Shown here: positions 8,193-16,927 of the stretch, one piece after another
How positions within the stretch are numbered: the first letter of the stretch is position 1
Layout: each line of letters opens with the position of its first letter
DNA from: Microcaldota archaeon
Lineage (GTDB): Archaea > Micrarchaeota > Micrarchaeia > Micrarchaeales > Micrarchaeaceae
Length of the DNA: 35,725 nt
Assembly (NCBI GenBank): GCA_021790455.1
Contig: JAJYDY010000006.1
Location: forward strand, 1 to 35,725
Reading direction: 5' to 3'
Program-made: the position numbers and the translations under genes
The notes under the pieces: generated by a model
Database searches by the model: none
What the model was told of the DNA's origin: nothing
The model's input: the letters and a program-made list of their open reading frames with translations, nothing else

Positions 8193-8210
8193 GTTTGACA
8201 AGTGTCAAAC
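8193..8210. promoter_or_regulatory. Perfect inverted repeat GTTTGACA-AG-TGTCAAAC, candidate operator
   Basis: 8-bp arms with a 2-nt spacer, about 25 bp upstream of a TATA-like ttataaatattaag and about 50 bp upstream of ATG 8262. Confidence 0.45.
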
Positions 8211-8261
8211 CTCACTTCCGCTTTTTCCTTTGTTATAAATATTAAGTGAGCGAATTAGGTT

Positions 8262-8723
8262 ATGGGGGCTGCAATGACACACATGATACGCGATGAACCA
8301 TGTCCCTGGGCCGCGACAGCACCGGCGGTGAGCGCCAGGAATACCGCACTTTCCAGAATTGACTTCGTGGTACTTGCGTATCTGAGAGTCCACGATGACG
8401 CGGTGCATCGCGCTGAATTGAATGGGCACAAGATTCCAGACCAGCATGCGGAAGTCCTGAGGCTGCTGCGTGCAGCAGCGATGCAGGTTAGCAAGGATCA
8501 CCTTTTCCCTCTCGAAGCCGCAAACTCCGCCGCTATTTTCGACAGCAGGAACAGAGGCCTCGCGCGCGTTCAGATAACCATAAACAAGTTAGCCGCAAGA
8601 TTCAGGGAACTTTGGTCAAAGCCAGAACCAAGCGTGAGCGAGGTAGCAATCGCATTCAGGGCTATTTCCACAGAGATATTCAATCAGCACTACAACACAA
8701 ACAGAAGGATGTGGAGCGATTAG
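8262..8723 (+). CDS. Hypothetical protein (153 aa)
   Basis: ORF with a TATA-like element and a palindrome upstream; no recognised family. Confidence 0.65.
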   Translation: MGAAMTHMIRDEPCPWAATAPAVSARNTALSRIDFVVLAYLRVHDDAVHRAELNGHKIPDQHAEVLRLLRAAAMQVSKDHLFPLEAANSAAIFDSRNRGLARVQITINKLAARFRELWSKPEPSVSEVAIAFRAISTEIFNQHYNTNRRMWSD

Positions 8724-9439
8724 ATAAGGACGACCAGCGCGAACCCTACGAGCGCACCAGCTACGCTGCAGATGAAGTTCGAGGTGTACTTGTTCCCTAT
8801 TCCCTTCTCCTCAAAGTATCCCAGATAGGAGTCTGATATCGTCCCTACGAAACCGCCGACTATCGCCGATGCGATAAGGAGCAGGAGAAGAGGTGGGACG
8901 CTGCTGCATCCGCCAACAGAGCAGTTGAAGAGGGTTGGGTTGAAGAAGAAGAAAACAAGCGCGGAAACTATTGCGATGAGGAATGCACCGAAGACCCCCA
9001 TGCCGATGCCGAAGAGCGTAACGCCGCCAGACGTGCCCTTCTCGACTTTCTTAAACGTGACTATGGATGTAGGCTCCCCATCGAGGACCCCTATCTCGCT
9101 GCTGAACTTGTCTGCTGTGACTGCGGCAACGCTAGCCATGAAGGTGAAGGTGTAGACAGTACCGGACAGGCCGAAGGCCTGGAAGTGTGCGAGGAGCACG
9201 AAGATAAGGGGGCCCAAGCCGTTCGCAACAACGTTCTTTATTCCCCTGGTCTTCTGGTACTGCCTTATCTTCTTCTTGTATTTAGTGCCAAGGTGGGTGA
9301 CCATTGCGGATAGCACAAGGAAGTAGATCATGACGAAGATGTAGAAGCTGCCAAGGAGTGGACCTCCAAGATAGAGCATAACCAGAGCGATGAGCAGAGC
9401 TAGCAAAACGCCCTTGATATCGAGGGTAAGTATATCCAC
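8720..9439 (-). CDS. DUF92-family integral membrane protein
   Basis: DKFSSEIGVLDGEPTSIVTFKKVEKGTSGGVTLFGIG...GFVGTISDSYLGYFEEKGIGNKYTSNFICSVAGAL is typical of the DUF92/TMEM19/VTE6 family. Confidence 0.88.
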   Translation of the reverse strand: MDILTLDIKGVLLALLIALVMLYLGGPLLGSFYIFVMIYFLVLSAMVTHLGTKYKKKIRQYQKTRGIKNVVANGLGPLIFVLLAHFQAFGLSGTVYTFTFMASVAAVTADKFSSEIGVLDGEPTSIVTFKKVEKGTSGGVTLFGIGMGVFGAFLIAIVSALVFFFFNPTLFNCSVGGCSSVPPLLLLLIASAIVGGFVGTISDSYLGYFEEKGIGNKYTSNFICSVAGALVGFALVVLI

Positions 9440-9498
9440 AGCATCAATCCATAACTATGAAAGCAGACTGGAACGTCCGAAGTTATACATCTCGTGAG

Positions 9499-9660
9499 AA
9501 GCTTTTTAAAGCTTCTTTTTCCATATTTTATTACGGGTTCTCTAAAGGAAGGTCGTGAAAGAACTGGTCGCCTTGCCGGTGTGGCTTAAAAACCCGCCGG
9601 CACTTGTTCTTTTTGAAACAAGTGCGTAGTTTTCTTCTCCTGCAGTTGCATTTTTCCCTC
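9499..9660 (+). ncRNA. Candidate structured RNA of unknown class downstream of a palindromic TATA-like element
   Basis: gaagctttttaaagcttc inverted repeat followed by GCCGG...CCGGC and the 9-bp hairpin GCACTTGTT-ctttttga-AACAAGTGC, then ttttcttctcc. Confidence 0.3.
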
Positions 9661-9733
9661 GAAGAGTGTGCTGTGTTCCAACCTTTAAATATCTTCTCCT
9701 TCATAATTAAGGTGTCAAAATAGTCGTGTTTTA

Positions 9734-10684
9734 ATGGCAAAGGAAAAAGCGATAAGGGAGCTGGAGGACCTGCCTGGCATCGGGGAAACCACAGCCGAGA
9801 AGCTCAGGGCCCTGGGCATAGCATCCCTCGAACAGGTTGCTGTAAAGTCCCCCCACGAGCTTGCGGAGATAACTGGCATCAGTGTAGAGGCCGCGAAGAA
9901 GGCTGTCCAGGCAGCTCAGGAATCCACGACCATAAACTATGAGACTGGAGAAGCCATCCTCGAGAAGAGGAAGGAGATAGGCAAGATAACCACAGGCAGC
10001 AAGGACCTCGACGAACTCATAGGTGGCGGAGTGGAGACGAACGCCATCACTGAGGCATATGGCAAGTTTTCCTCAGGGAAATCGCAGATAGCGTTCCAGC
10101 TGGCCGTCAACGTGCAGCTGCCGAAGAAGGACGGCGGGATGGATGGCGCTGCGCTGTTCATAGACACAGAAGGCACGTTCAGGCCTGAGAGGATAGCCAG
10201 CATGGCCGCGGCGGCAGGCATGGACCAGAAGAAGGTGCTCGAGAACATAATAGTGGTCAGGGCAATCACGACAGACCAGCAGATTCTCACTGCGGAAAGG
10301 GCTGACAAGCTAATTCAGGAAAAGAACATCAAGCTCATTATCGTCGATTCGATGACCTCCCTATTCAGGAGCGAGTTCCTGGGAAGGGGTGCACTCGGAG
10401 AGAGACAGCAGAAGCTCAACAGTCATGTGCACAGGCTGCAGACCCTTGCCGATAAATACAACATCGCGGTCTACATAACCAACCAGGTGATGGACAATCC
10501 AGGGATAATGTTCGGCGATCCGACTACGCCGATAGGGGGCAACGTGCTGGCTCACGCCGCCACGACAAGGCTTTACCTGAGGAAGAGCAAGGAGGAGAAG
10601 AGGATAGTCAGGCTTGTGGACTCGCCGAGCCAGCCAGAGGGGGAATGCGTGATAAAAGTCACGCCGAATGGCATAAAGGACTAA
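9734..10684 (+). CDS. radA: DNA repair and recombination protein RadA
   Basis: N-terminal HhH (LEDLPGIGETTAEKLRALGI), Walker A-like GKFSSGKSQ, ITNQVMDNPGIMFGDPTTPIGGNVLAHAATTRLYLRKSK; no intein. Confidence 0.97.
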   Translation: MAKEKAIRELEDLPGIGETTAEKLRALGIASLEQVAVKSPHELAEITGISVEAAKKAVQAAQESTTINYETGEAILEKRKEIGKITTGSKDLDELIGGGVETNAITEAYGKFSSGKSQIAFQLAVNVQLPKKDGGMDGAALFIDTEGTFRPERIASMAAAAGMDQKKVLENIIVVRAITTDQQILTAERADKLIQEKNIKLIIVDSMTSLFRSEFLGRGALGERQQKLNSHVHRLQTLADKYNIAVYITNQVMDNPGIMFGDPTTPIGGNVLAHAATTRLYLRKSKEEKRIVRLVDSPSQPEGECVIKVTPNGIKD

Positions 10685-10689
10685 GAGCG

Positions 10690-11457
10690 GTGCGTGATAA
10701 TGTGCTTTATCTAATAGGAATAGGGTTGAACAAGAAGGACTTCCCTATAGGCGCAGTAGCTCTCTGCGAGAAGTGCGACGTCTACATAGACAGGTACACA
10801 ACATTCGTCGACGAAGAGAAGATGTCGTATATAACAGGGCTGCTTGGAAAGAGGCCCGTGGAGCTTGGGAGGGCGCAGATGGAAGAGGAACTGCCAGAGC
10901 TGCTCGAAGAGGCAAAGGGGAAGGATGTAGCGTTGCTGATAGGCGGCGACCCGCTTGTTGCCACTACGCACAAGATAATATTTATAGAGGCGAAGAAAGC
11001 AGGAGTGAAGGTCGAGGTGAGGCATGCTTCGTCAATCCTCTCAGCGATAATAGGCGAGAGCGGACTGGACTTCTACAGGTTCGGCGCGATATGCACGGTG
11101 TCGAGGTGGACAACCAACTACACACCCACCTCTTTCTACGAGACGATAAAGAGGAACATCGACAGCAACTTACACAGCATTGTGCTCTTGGACTACGACC
11201 CAGTGAGGAACTCATCGCTCGAGACGAAGGAGGCGATAAGGATAATGGAGGCTGCCGAGTCGAAGTATGGGAACGGCATAATTACAGATTACAGTACCGT
11301 CTTCATAATGCACAAGATAGCGCTTGACGACCAGCAGAAGCTCCTCACAACGATAGGCGAGGCGAAGAGGCTCACCTTCCCGAGCGGCCCTACGGCCATG
11401 GTCATCCCGGCGAACCTAAGCGACATAGAGAAGGAGACGATCGAAAGCATGTACTAG
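10690..11457 (+). CDS. dphB: Diphthine synthase; ORF opens at 10645 but a GTG at 10690 or 10702 after radA is more likely
   Basis: LYLIGIGLNKKDFPIGAVALCEKCDVYIDRYT...GDPLVATTH...GLDFYRFGAICTVSRWTTNYTPTSFYETIKRN. Confidence 0.92.
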   Translation: MRDNVLYLIGIGLNKKDFPIGAVALCEKCDVYIDRYTTFVDEEKMSYITGLLGKRPVELGRAQMEEELPELLEEAKGKDVALLIGGDPLVATTHKIIFIEAKKAGVKVEVRHASSILSAIIGESGLDFYRFGAICTVSRWTTNYTPTSFYETIKRNIDSNLHSIVLLDYDPVRNSSLETKEAIRIMEAAESKYGNGIITDYSTVFIMHKIALDDQQKLLTTIGEAKRLTFPSGPTAMVIPANLSDIEKETIESMY

Positions 11458-11464
11458 TGGGTAA

Positions 11465-12619
11465 ATGGCACTTCTACTGGAGCTTGTTGACGGGAAGAGC
11501 GCGATAGCCTCAGACCAGTCTACGAAAGACATACTTGCGAAGGGCCACTTCGGCGAGATAAAAGGCAACATCCTATACCTGCAGCCAGAGGAGGTGCTCT
11601 ACCTGGTCGACGTGAGGAACGCAGAGCTGAAGAAAGATGGAAGGGCGCTGGACTTCAACGAAGCGGCAAGGGCCTTCGGGATAAAGGGGAAGATGCTGGC
11701 AAGGTACCTCACTTACAAGGACTGGAGGGACAGGGGGCTTGTCATAAAGGGGCCGGAGTTCCTGAAAAGGGAGAGCACGAAGACGCCGATAAAGAGGTAT
11801 CCCCCTGGAACCCTGAAGATGAAGCCCTACAAGCTCGAGGGTGTATTCTACCCTGAAGACCTTACAACGATAGTCAGCAGCAGAGAGGACGCCAGGGAAA
11901 TATACCTGCAGCACTGGTTCGGGCAGTATGGGACCTACAAGGTGAGCAACAGGGGGTCGCTGAACAAGCTCGACGTCTACGAGACAATATTCCTCCTCGA
12001 CAACGGGAACCTGAAGGTATCCAACTTCACGAGAGCAGAGATTTTCGCGCATGCAGCCAAGAGGAGGAAGGATTTCCCAAAGCTGTATGATGTCTACGCA
12101 GACTGGAGGAGCAAAGGGTACGTAGTAAAGACCGGATTCAAGTTCGGGACGCATTTCAGGATTTACTTCCCGGGCGCGAGGCCGGACAACAATGAGGAAT
12201 GGTCGCACTCGAAGCACGTAGTCCATGTATTCCCTAGGGACGTGAAGCTGCTGATATCAGAGTGGGCGAGGGCGATAAGGGTTGCGCATTCTGTCAGGAA
12301 GACGTTCATACTTGCAATCCCTGGAAAGAGCAGGGAGAAGAAGCTCGCGATCGACTTTATCCTCTACCACAGGAAGAAAGGCAACATCGAGGTTCCAGAG
12401 GAGGACGCGCCAAGGTTCGGCATGCTCTCCTTGAGCGAGGACGAATACATAGGGGGAGCAGAGCTGTCAGCGATAATAAGCCAGGCGAAGGCGCACAAGC
12501 TGGAACTCGTAATTGCGATAGCAGACAGGGAGACGGCTGTGACTTACTACAAGGTGAGAAGGATAGAGCTTCCAAGAAGCGACTACGAATACTACGAGAT
12601 AGACTGGATGCAGCCCTAG
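11465..12619 (+). CDS. endA: tRNA-splicing endonuclease, three-unit (epsilon2-like) architecture
   Basis: Central catalytic unit GYVVKTGFKFGTHFRIYFPG...EEWSHSKHVVHVFPRD...RVAHSVRKTFILAI carries the EndA Tyr/His/Lys triad context; an extra N-terminal EndA-like unit and a C-terminal beta-like unit bring it to 384 aa. Confidence 0.88.
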   Translation: MALLLELVDGKSAIASDQSTKDILAKGHFGEIKGNILYLQPEEVLYLVDVRNAELKKDGRALDFNEAARAFGIKGKMLARYLTYKDWRDRGLVIKGPEFLKRESTKTPIKRYPPGTLKMKPYKLEGVFYPEDLTTIVSSREDAREIYLQHWFGQYGTYKVSNRGSLNKLDVYETIFLLDNGNLKVSNFTRAEIFAHAAKRRKDFPKLYDVYADWRSKGYVVKTGFKFGTHFRIYFPGARPDNNEEWSHSKHVVHVFPRDVKLLISEWARAIRVAHSVRKTFILAIPGKSREKKLAIDFILYHRKKGNIEVPEEDAPRFGMLSLSEDEYIGGAELSAIISQAKAHKLELVIAIADRETAVTYYKVRRIELPRSDYEYYEIDWMQP

Positions 12620-12643
12620 GCGCCTGGAGCAAAATAGATCGAC

Positions 12644-13606
12644 CTATTGGCTCTCGGTAACGAATGGCTTGCTCTCGGTCTTGCGCAGCACCTCGTTTAT
12701 CGCGCGGACGACCTTCTCCCCCGCCTCCCTGTCATTTCCAAATGCCGCCATGGTGCGCCTGTTCAAGGAGCGAATGAATCTTTTCTCAGTGTAGCTCATT
12801 ATCCTCGTCGGCAATTCAGCTCTCCTCCTGAGTTCGGCGTCGTACATCACAGCCAGGGTCGAGGCGAGCTTATCACTGTTGCCATATATGACAAGTCTGC
12901 CAGCCAGCCTGAAGAAAAGAAGCTTCGGCGTCGGCAGTATCGCAAGCCTGAAACCTTCGCTTTCGCTTTCCAAATCAAGCGCGGTCACAAGGCGGCAGTG
13001 GTGCATTTTGCTGCTTGCACTGACGAAGAACCCGCGCTTCCTGAAAGTTTCGATTACCCGCTCCTTCTCGGCTTCAATGCTCCGCATGATTGCGCTTGCG
13101 CTGCTCTCATTACGGGATTCTTTGTAGCCCTCCGGGTCATTTACGAAGCGCAGATAGGTCTCCACCGTCTTCAGAGTGAGCTCATGCCTGGCTGCAATGT
13201 CCTTGTTGCTATATCCTGCAAGCTTCATGATCAGGCATTTCCTCACGTGCGGAGGCGCCTCCTGCAATAAGCCGTTCCCATCTGAGCGCAGGATCCATCC
13301 GTATGGGTGCATGAATTTTTCCCTCAGGAATTGCAGCAGCTCCCTCCTTTCTATCTGCGATGCAGGCGATAGCCTGAGCATGCGCCCGGATCCAACCGGC
13401 GACCTCTCAATCAGGTCTGCTTTCGCCAGCTCAAGAACAAGGCGTTTTCCTCCATCCTTGCTCAATCCAGAAATCTTGTGGAACTCTCTCTGCAACGGAT
13501 TTTCATAAAGCGCATTGCACACGCTCTCCGCTAGCCTGAATGCCTTGCTTTGCCCATCGGCATAGGCTGAGCCGCCCATTGCGCTAACGCTGAAAGGCCG
13601 TTCCAT
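12644..13606 (-). CDS. Hypothetical HTH protein (N-terminal winged-helix-like plus LuxR/sigma-like HTH)
   Basis: CLIMKLAGYSNKDIAARHELTLKTVETYLRFVND is HTH-like; start trimmed to MERPF. Confidence 0.6.
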   Translation of the reverse strand: MERPFSVSAMGGSAYADGQSKAFRLAESVCNALYENPLQREFHKISGLSKDGGKRLVLELAKADLIERSPVGSGRMLRLSPASQIERRELLQFLREKFMHPYGWILRSDGNGLLQEAPPHVRKCLIMKLAGYSNKDIAARHELTLKTVETYLRFVNDPEGYKESRNESSASAIMRSIEAEKERVIETFRKRGFFVSASSKMHHCRLVTALDLESESEGFRLAILPTPKLLFFRLAGRLVIYGNSDKLASTLAVMYDAELRRRAELPTRIMSYTEKRFIRSLNRRTMAAFGNDREAGEKVVRAINEVLRKTESKPFVTESQ

Positions 13607-13689
13607 GAGTCTCAACTCTTAACGAACAGATATTTAAGTTTTTCGAAAAGAGGCTGGAATAAGGGAACTGAGGGATAGAGTACTGCGCA

Positions 13690-13977
13690 TCAGCCCTGGC
13701 TGTGCCTCATTACCTCCCTTCTCCCGGATGTCCTGCACATCGTACATATCCCTATGTTCGGGTCGTAGTGCGAACCGCAGACCATCTGGCCACACAGCTT
13801 GCACCTGTGCTCAGCCGGGCTGTAACACACAGCGCAGACGGCCCTCCCCCTGCCCTTGCAAGAGAGGCAGATTCCTGTAGAAATGTCGAAGTGCTCGCTG
13901 CACACCTTCTTGTGGCAGATAGTGCACGTATGGCGTGGCGCCCCACCGCAATAGGCACAGGTGTCCTTGTTCTCCAT
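13690..13977 (-). CDS. Small double zinc-finger protein with an internal duplication
   Basis: Two tandem modules CAYCGGAPRHTCTICHKKVCSEHFDISTGICLSC and CAVCYSPAEHRCKLCGQMVCGSHYDPNIGICTMC; start at MENKDTC. Confidence 0.75.
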   Translation of the reverse strand: MENKDTCAYCGGAPRHTCTICHKKVCSEHFDISTGICLSCKGRGRAVCAVCYSPAEHRCKLCGQMVCGSHYDPNIGICTMCRTSGRREVMRHSQG

Positions 13978-14127
13978 GATATGCATTGGCACCATGCATT
14001 TTAACACCTTCGCAGAAAGGCAAAGGTGCAGGTTTTCTTTAAGAAGGCTTTGTTTTTTGTCGTTCTCTTTCAAGCGCTTAAATAATCCAATTGAGATTCT
14101 TTTCTAGGGGGTAGTACGCAAACAGAA

Positions 14128-14745
14128 ATGAATGGCGAATACATTGCCACTCAGCAAACAAAAACAAAAGAGACAAGGACTCACAAGATATTCCGGTTGA
14201 TGAGAGCTGGGGTAAAAGAGGTACTACCCTCCACATATTCATCGAACCGCGAGAAGGAACGCAGGCGAGATGGGATGAACCAGCATCTGTTGAGGGCTGA
14301 TTCTGCCAAGGCAGCAGCCGCAAGGGAGATACCGATGCGCGGCACTGACCGGATAAGCGTGCAGGTCAAGGAATCTTTCGATGTCGGTGCTGGCTTCTGG
14401 GAAGACGAATCGCGCAAAGAGCGGAACGCCACAGCAAAGTTCAGCATACTCTACGACATAGATGATGGCGTGCACAACGTAGCAAGGCTCGGATTCCTCG
14501 CGACGGTGATTGATGCGGGAAGGTCGCTGTTCTTCGAGAACAACAGCATAATGTTCACACTAACTGACAAATGGGTCTTCATACCTGCGCTTGGAACAGC
14601 GATGTTCTTCACAACGCACTATGCACTACGCTCCTTCATAAGATTCCTTGAAGAGAGAGCGAGGAGCAAGGAGATGGAAATGCAGAGGGAGAGGAGCATG
14701 GCGCAGACGAGAATCCCTGGATCGGGCGTGCCGATGTTCGGCTGA
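14128..14745 (+). CDS. Hypothetical protein (205 aa) with possible C-terminal hydrophobic segments
   Basis: Long ORF; ...NNSIMFTLTDKWVFIPALGTAMFFTTHYALRSFIRFLEERARSKEM. Confidence 0.55.
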   Translation: MNGEYIATQQTKTKETRTHKIFRLMRAGVKEVLPSTYSSNREKERRRDGMNQHLLRADSAKAAAAREIPMRGTDRISVQVKESFDVGAGFWEDESRKERNATAKFSILYDIDDGVHNVARLGFLATVIDAGRSLFFENNSIMFTLTDKWVFIPALGTAMFFTTHYALRSFIRFLEERARSKEMEMQRERSMAQTRIPGSGVPMFG

Positions 14746-14898
14746 GAGCAAAAGAGGCGCATCTAGTAAAAAAGCAGTTTGAAGTCGAGAGTTGCGAGAT
14801 CCTGCCAGTGGAATATCACATGGCTTCCGCTTTCCACTGCCAATGCGAGCTTTTTTATATTTTTAGCATAAAGCATTATCGCTTATTCTGTGATTCAA

Positions 14899-15465
14899 AT
14901 GAGCATGTACAAGTCAATGAGAGGCACGTTCATACAGGAGTATAAGGAACGCTCGCCGCAATACAAGGAGAGGATAGTCAAGTGGAGCTCAGAGCCTCCA
15001 GTGCTCAGGATAGACGGGCCGACAAACATAGCGAGGGCAAGGACGCTCGGATACAAGGCGAAGGAAGGCGTCATAGTCGCACGTGTGCACGTCCTAGGCG
15101 GGACAAAGAAGCGCCCAGCAAACAGCGGCGGCAGGAAGCCATCGAAGTCAGGAAGGTTCTTCACAAGGAGGAAGTCAACGCAGGCAATCGCAGAGGAGAG
15201 GGCGAACAGGAAGTTCACAAACTTCGAAGTGCTTAATTCTTACTTTGTGGGCGCGGCAGGATCGGATCAGTTCTATGAGGTGATACTCCTGGAAAAGGCG
15301 AACCAGGTCATTCTGTCAGACCCGCACTACGCGCCAATAGTTTCCCAGGCCAACAGGGCAGCCCGCGGACTAACCTTCGAGGGAAGGAAGCACAGGGGAA
15401 TCTCAAGGAAGGGCTTCGGCACGATAAGGTTCAGGCCGAGCAAGAGGGCGAACGACAGAAGCTAA
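14899..15465 (+). CDS. rpl15e: 50S ribosomal protein L15e
   Basis: MYKSMRGTFIQEYKERSPQYKERIVKWSSEPPVLRIDGPTNIARARTLGYKAKEGVIVARVHVLGGTKKRP; TATA-like ttttttatattttt upstream. Confidence 0.95.
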   Translation: MSMYKSMRGTFIQEYKERSPQYKERIVKWSSEPPVLRIDGPTNIARARTLGYKAKEGVIVARVHVLGGTKKRPANSGGRKPSKSGRFFTRRKSTQAIAEERANRKFTNFEVLNSYFVGAAGSDQFYEVILLEKANQVILSDPHYAPIVSQANRAARGLTFEGRKHRGISRKGFGTIRFRPSKRANDRS

Positions 15466-15469
15466 TTCC

Positions 15470-15748
15470 ATGCCCTACATCACCTTCTCGAGGAACCTCA
15501 GGGATGTCGCCAAGATCCACAGAATTTTAAGGGAGAGCCATCCGAAGGACTCGATCGTGGAGAGGAGGGGAAGCAAGACGATTAGGAAGGTTGTTGAGAG
15601 GGCTGCGTCGAAGGGATTTAATAGCGCACTGGTAATAACAAGCAAGAAGGGAAGTGCATTCCTTGCGCAGGAGATAAGGATAAAAAGGAAAGGAAATGCG
15701 CTTGACTGGAAGTCCGGGAAGGAAAAGTCTATATCGGTGAAGAGATGA
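15470..15748 (+). CDS. Brix/IMP4-like ribosome biogenesis protein (short)
   Basis: ITFSRNLRDVAKIHRILRESHP...RRGSKTIRKVVERAASKGFNSALVITSKKGSAFLAQEI; neighbours L15e and Pcc1. Confidence 0.55.
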   Translation: MPYITFSRNLRDVAKIHRILRESHPKDSIVERRGSKTIRKVVERAASKGFNSALVITSKKGSAFLAQEIRIKRKGNALDWKSGKEKSISVKR

Positions 15749-15972
15749 AGGCCTACTCTGCAAAGATTGTCATGCCTAAGAAGGCAGGGATAGACTACAA
15801 GACAGCGCTCGGCGATATCAAGGAGCACGAGCGCAGCGGCGTCTCGATAGAGGAAACCGATAAGGCGCTCGTTGTTGAGATAGAGGCGAACGATGCTGCG
15901 TCACTCAGGGCATCTGTGAATGCAATACTCCGTGACATACAAACAATAGACGGCGCGCTCAGCGCACCGTAG
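15745..15972 (+). CDS. pcc1: KEOPS complex subunit Pcc1
   Basis: Small protein ...ALVVEIEANDAASLRASVNAILRDIQTIDGAL; overlaps the Brix-like gene by 4 nt. Confidence 0.7.
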   Translation: MKAYSAKIVMPKKAGIDYKTALGDIKEHERSGVSIEETDKALVVEIEANDAASLRASVNAILRDIQTIDGALSAP

Positions 15973-16028
15973 TAGTCAATAACCAAAGTCACAAAGTATT
16001 ATATATCAGAGCAAAGCCTTGTTGATTT

Positions 16029-16784
16029 ATGGTTATGACTGGTAGATCAAAGCCGATAACTGCGCCAGCCGGTGGCAATTCAATAGGCGAGATACAGCCA
16101 CGGAGAGATATTATCGCCACCTGGAACACGCTAAAAAGGAGTGATCCGAATTTCCAAAGGCTGCAACTCAGATTGCTCTCTATCCTGGCGCTGCTGAGGC
16201 ACGGCAATAAGATGGCCCTCAGCGAGCTCGCAGATAGGGCAGCCGAACTCACCGGAAGCCAGCGTGCGTCGATTAGAGATATGATTTACAGAAGGCAGGA
16301 GGGCTCACCAAGGGCGGGCTACTTCTCACTTGTAAAAGAAGAGGATGAGTACAAAATGGCCATCTCCCTCCGCGGTGCAAGCCTTCTATACATCGCCGGC
16401 AATCTACTGAGGCCTTTCTACTTCTGCAAAGCCGGTGAATCGCATCATAGATTCATAGCAGGGAAAAACAGCATCTCCCTCCCAGACGGCACGCGTGAAG
16501 CTATTGCGGGCTGCAATGGTTTTGAGGTTGCAGACCTTGCGTTCATCGTCTTTGCGAGCCTGCAGGGAGGGATAAATGACACGCAGGTGCGCTTCAACAT
16601 ATATACGAGTGGCCACGGCCGCAATGCTGAAGAAAAGCAGAGCTATATAAAGGGAAGAATCGGCACTCTTTTGGAGAGCGGGTTCATACTGGAATCCGGT
16701 GAGAAGAGCCCATGGATTAAAATATATTCAATAACGGACAAGGGAAAGAGATTCGCAGATGCGTTTTACCATCTCCTCTGCTGA
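16029..16784 (+). CDS. Hypothetical protein with winged-helix-like regions
   Basis: ORF; RLQLRLLSILALLRHGNKMALSELADRAAELTG and C-terminal ...RIGTLLESGFILESGEKSPWIKIYSITDKGKRFADAF. Confidence 0.6.
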   Translation: MVMTGRSKPITAPAGGNSIGEIQPRRDIIATWNTLKRSDPNFQRLQLRLLSILALLRHGNKMALSELADRAAELTGSQRASIRDMIYRRQEGSPRAGYFSLVKEEDEYKMAISLRGASLLYIAGNLLRPFYFCKAGESHHRFIAGKNSISLPDGTREAIAGCNGFEVADLAFIVFASLQGGINDTQVRFNIYTSGHGRNAEEKQSYIKGRIGTLLESGFILESGEKSPWIKIYSITDKGKRFADAFYHLLC

Positions 16785-16927
16785 AGGCAACGCATCCCCT
16801 GGGAACCCGACTTCCGTAAATCAGCAACCTTTTTAAATGCATTCCATCTAATATATTCTGCCGTAAGCAGTTCTTATTTTCCCGACGGCTGCATCTGGCA
16901 AGTTAGTATACACACTAAGTGTTCAAA

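Noticed and set aside
9734-10684. Intein or insertion in RadA
   Set aside because: The sequence is continuous through Walker motifs and C-terminus at normal length.
11573-12226. 217-aa minus-strand ORF inside the EndA gene
   Set aside because: Shadow ORF antisense to a well-supported conserved gene.
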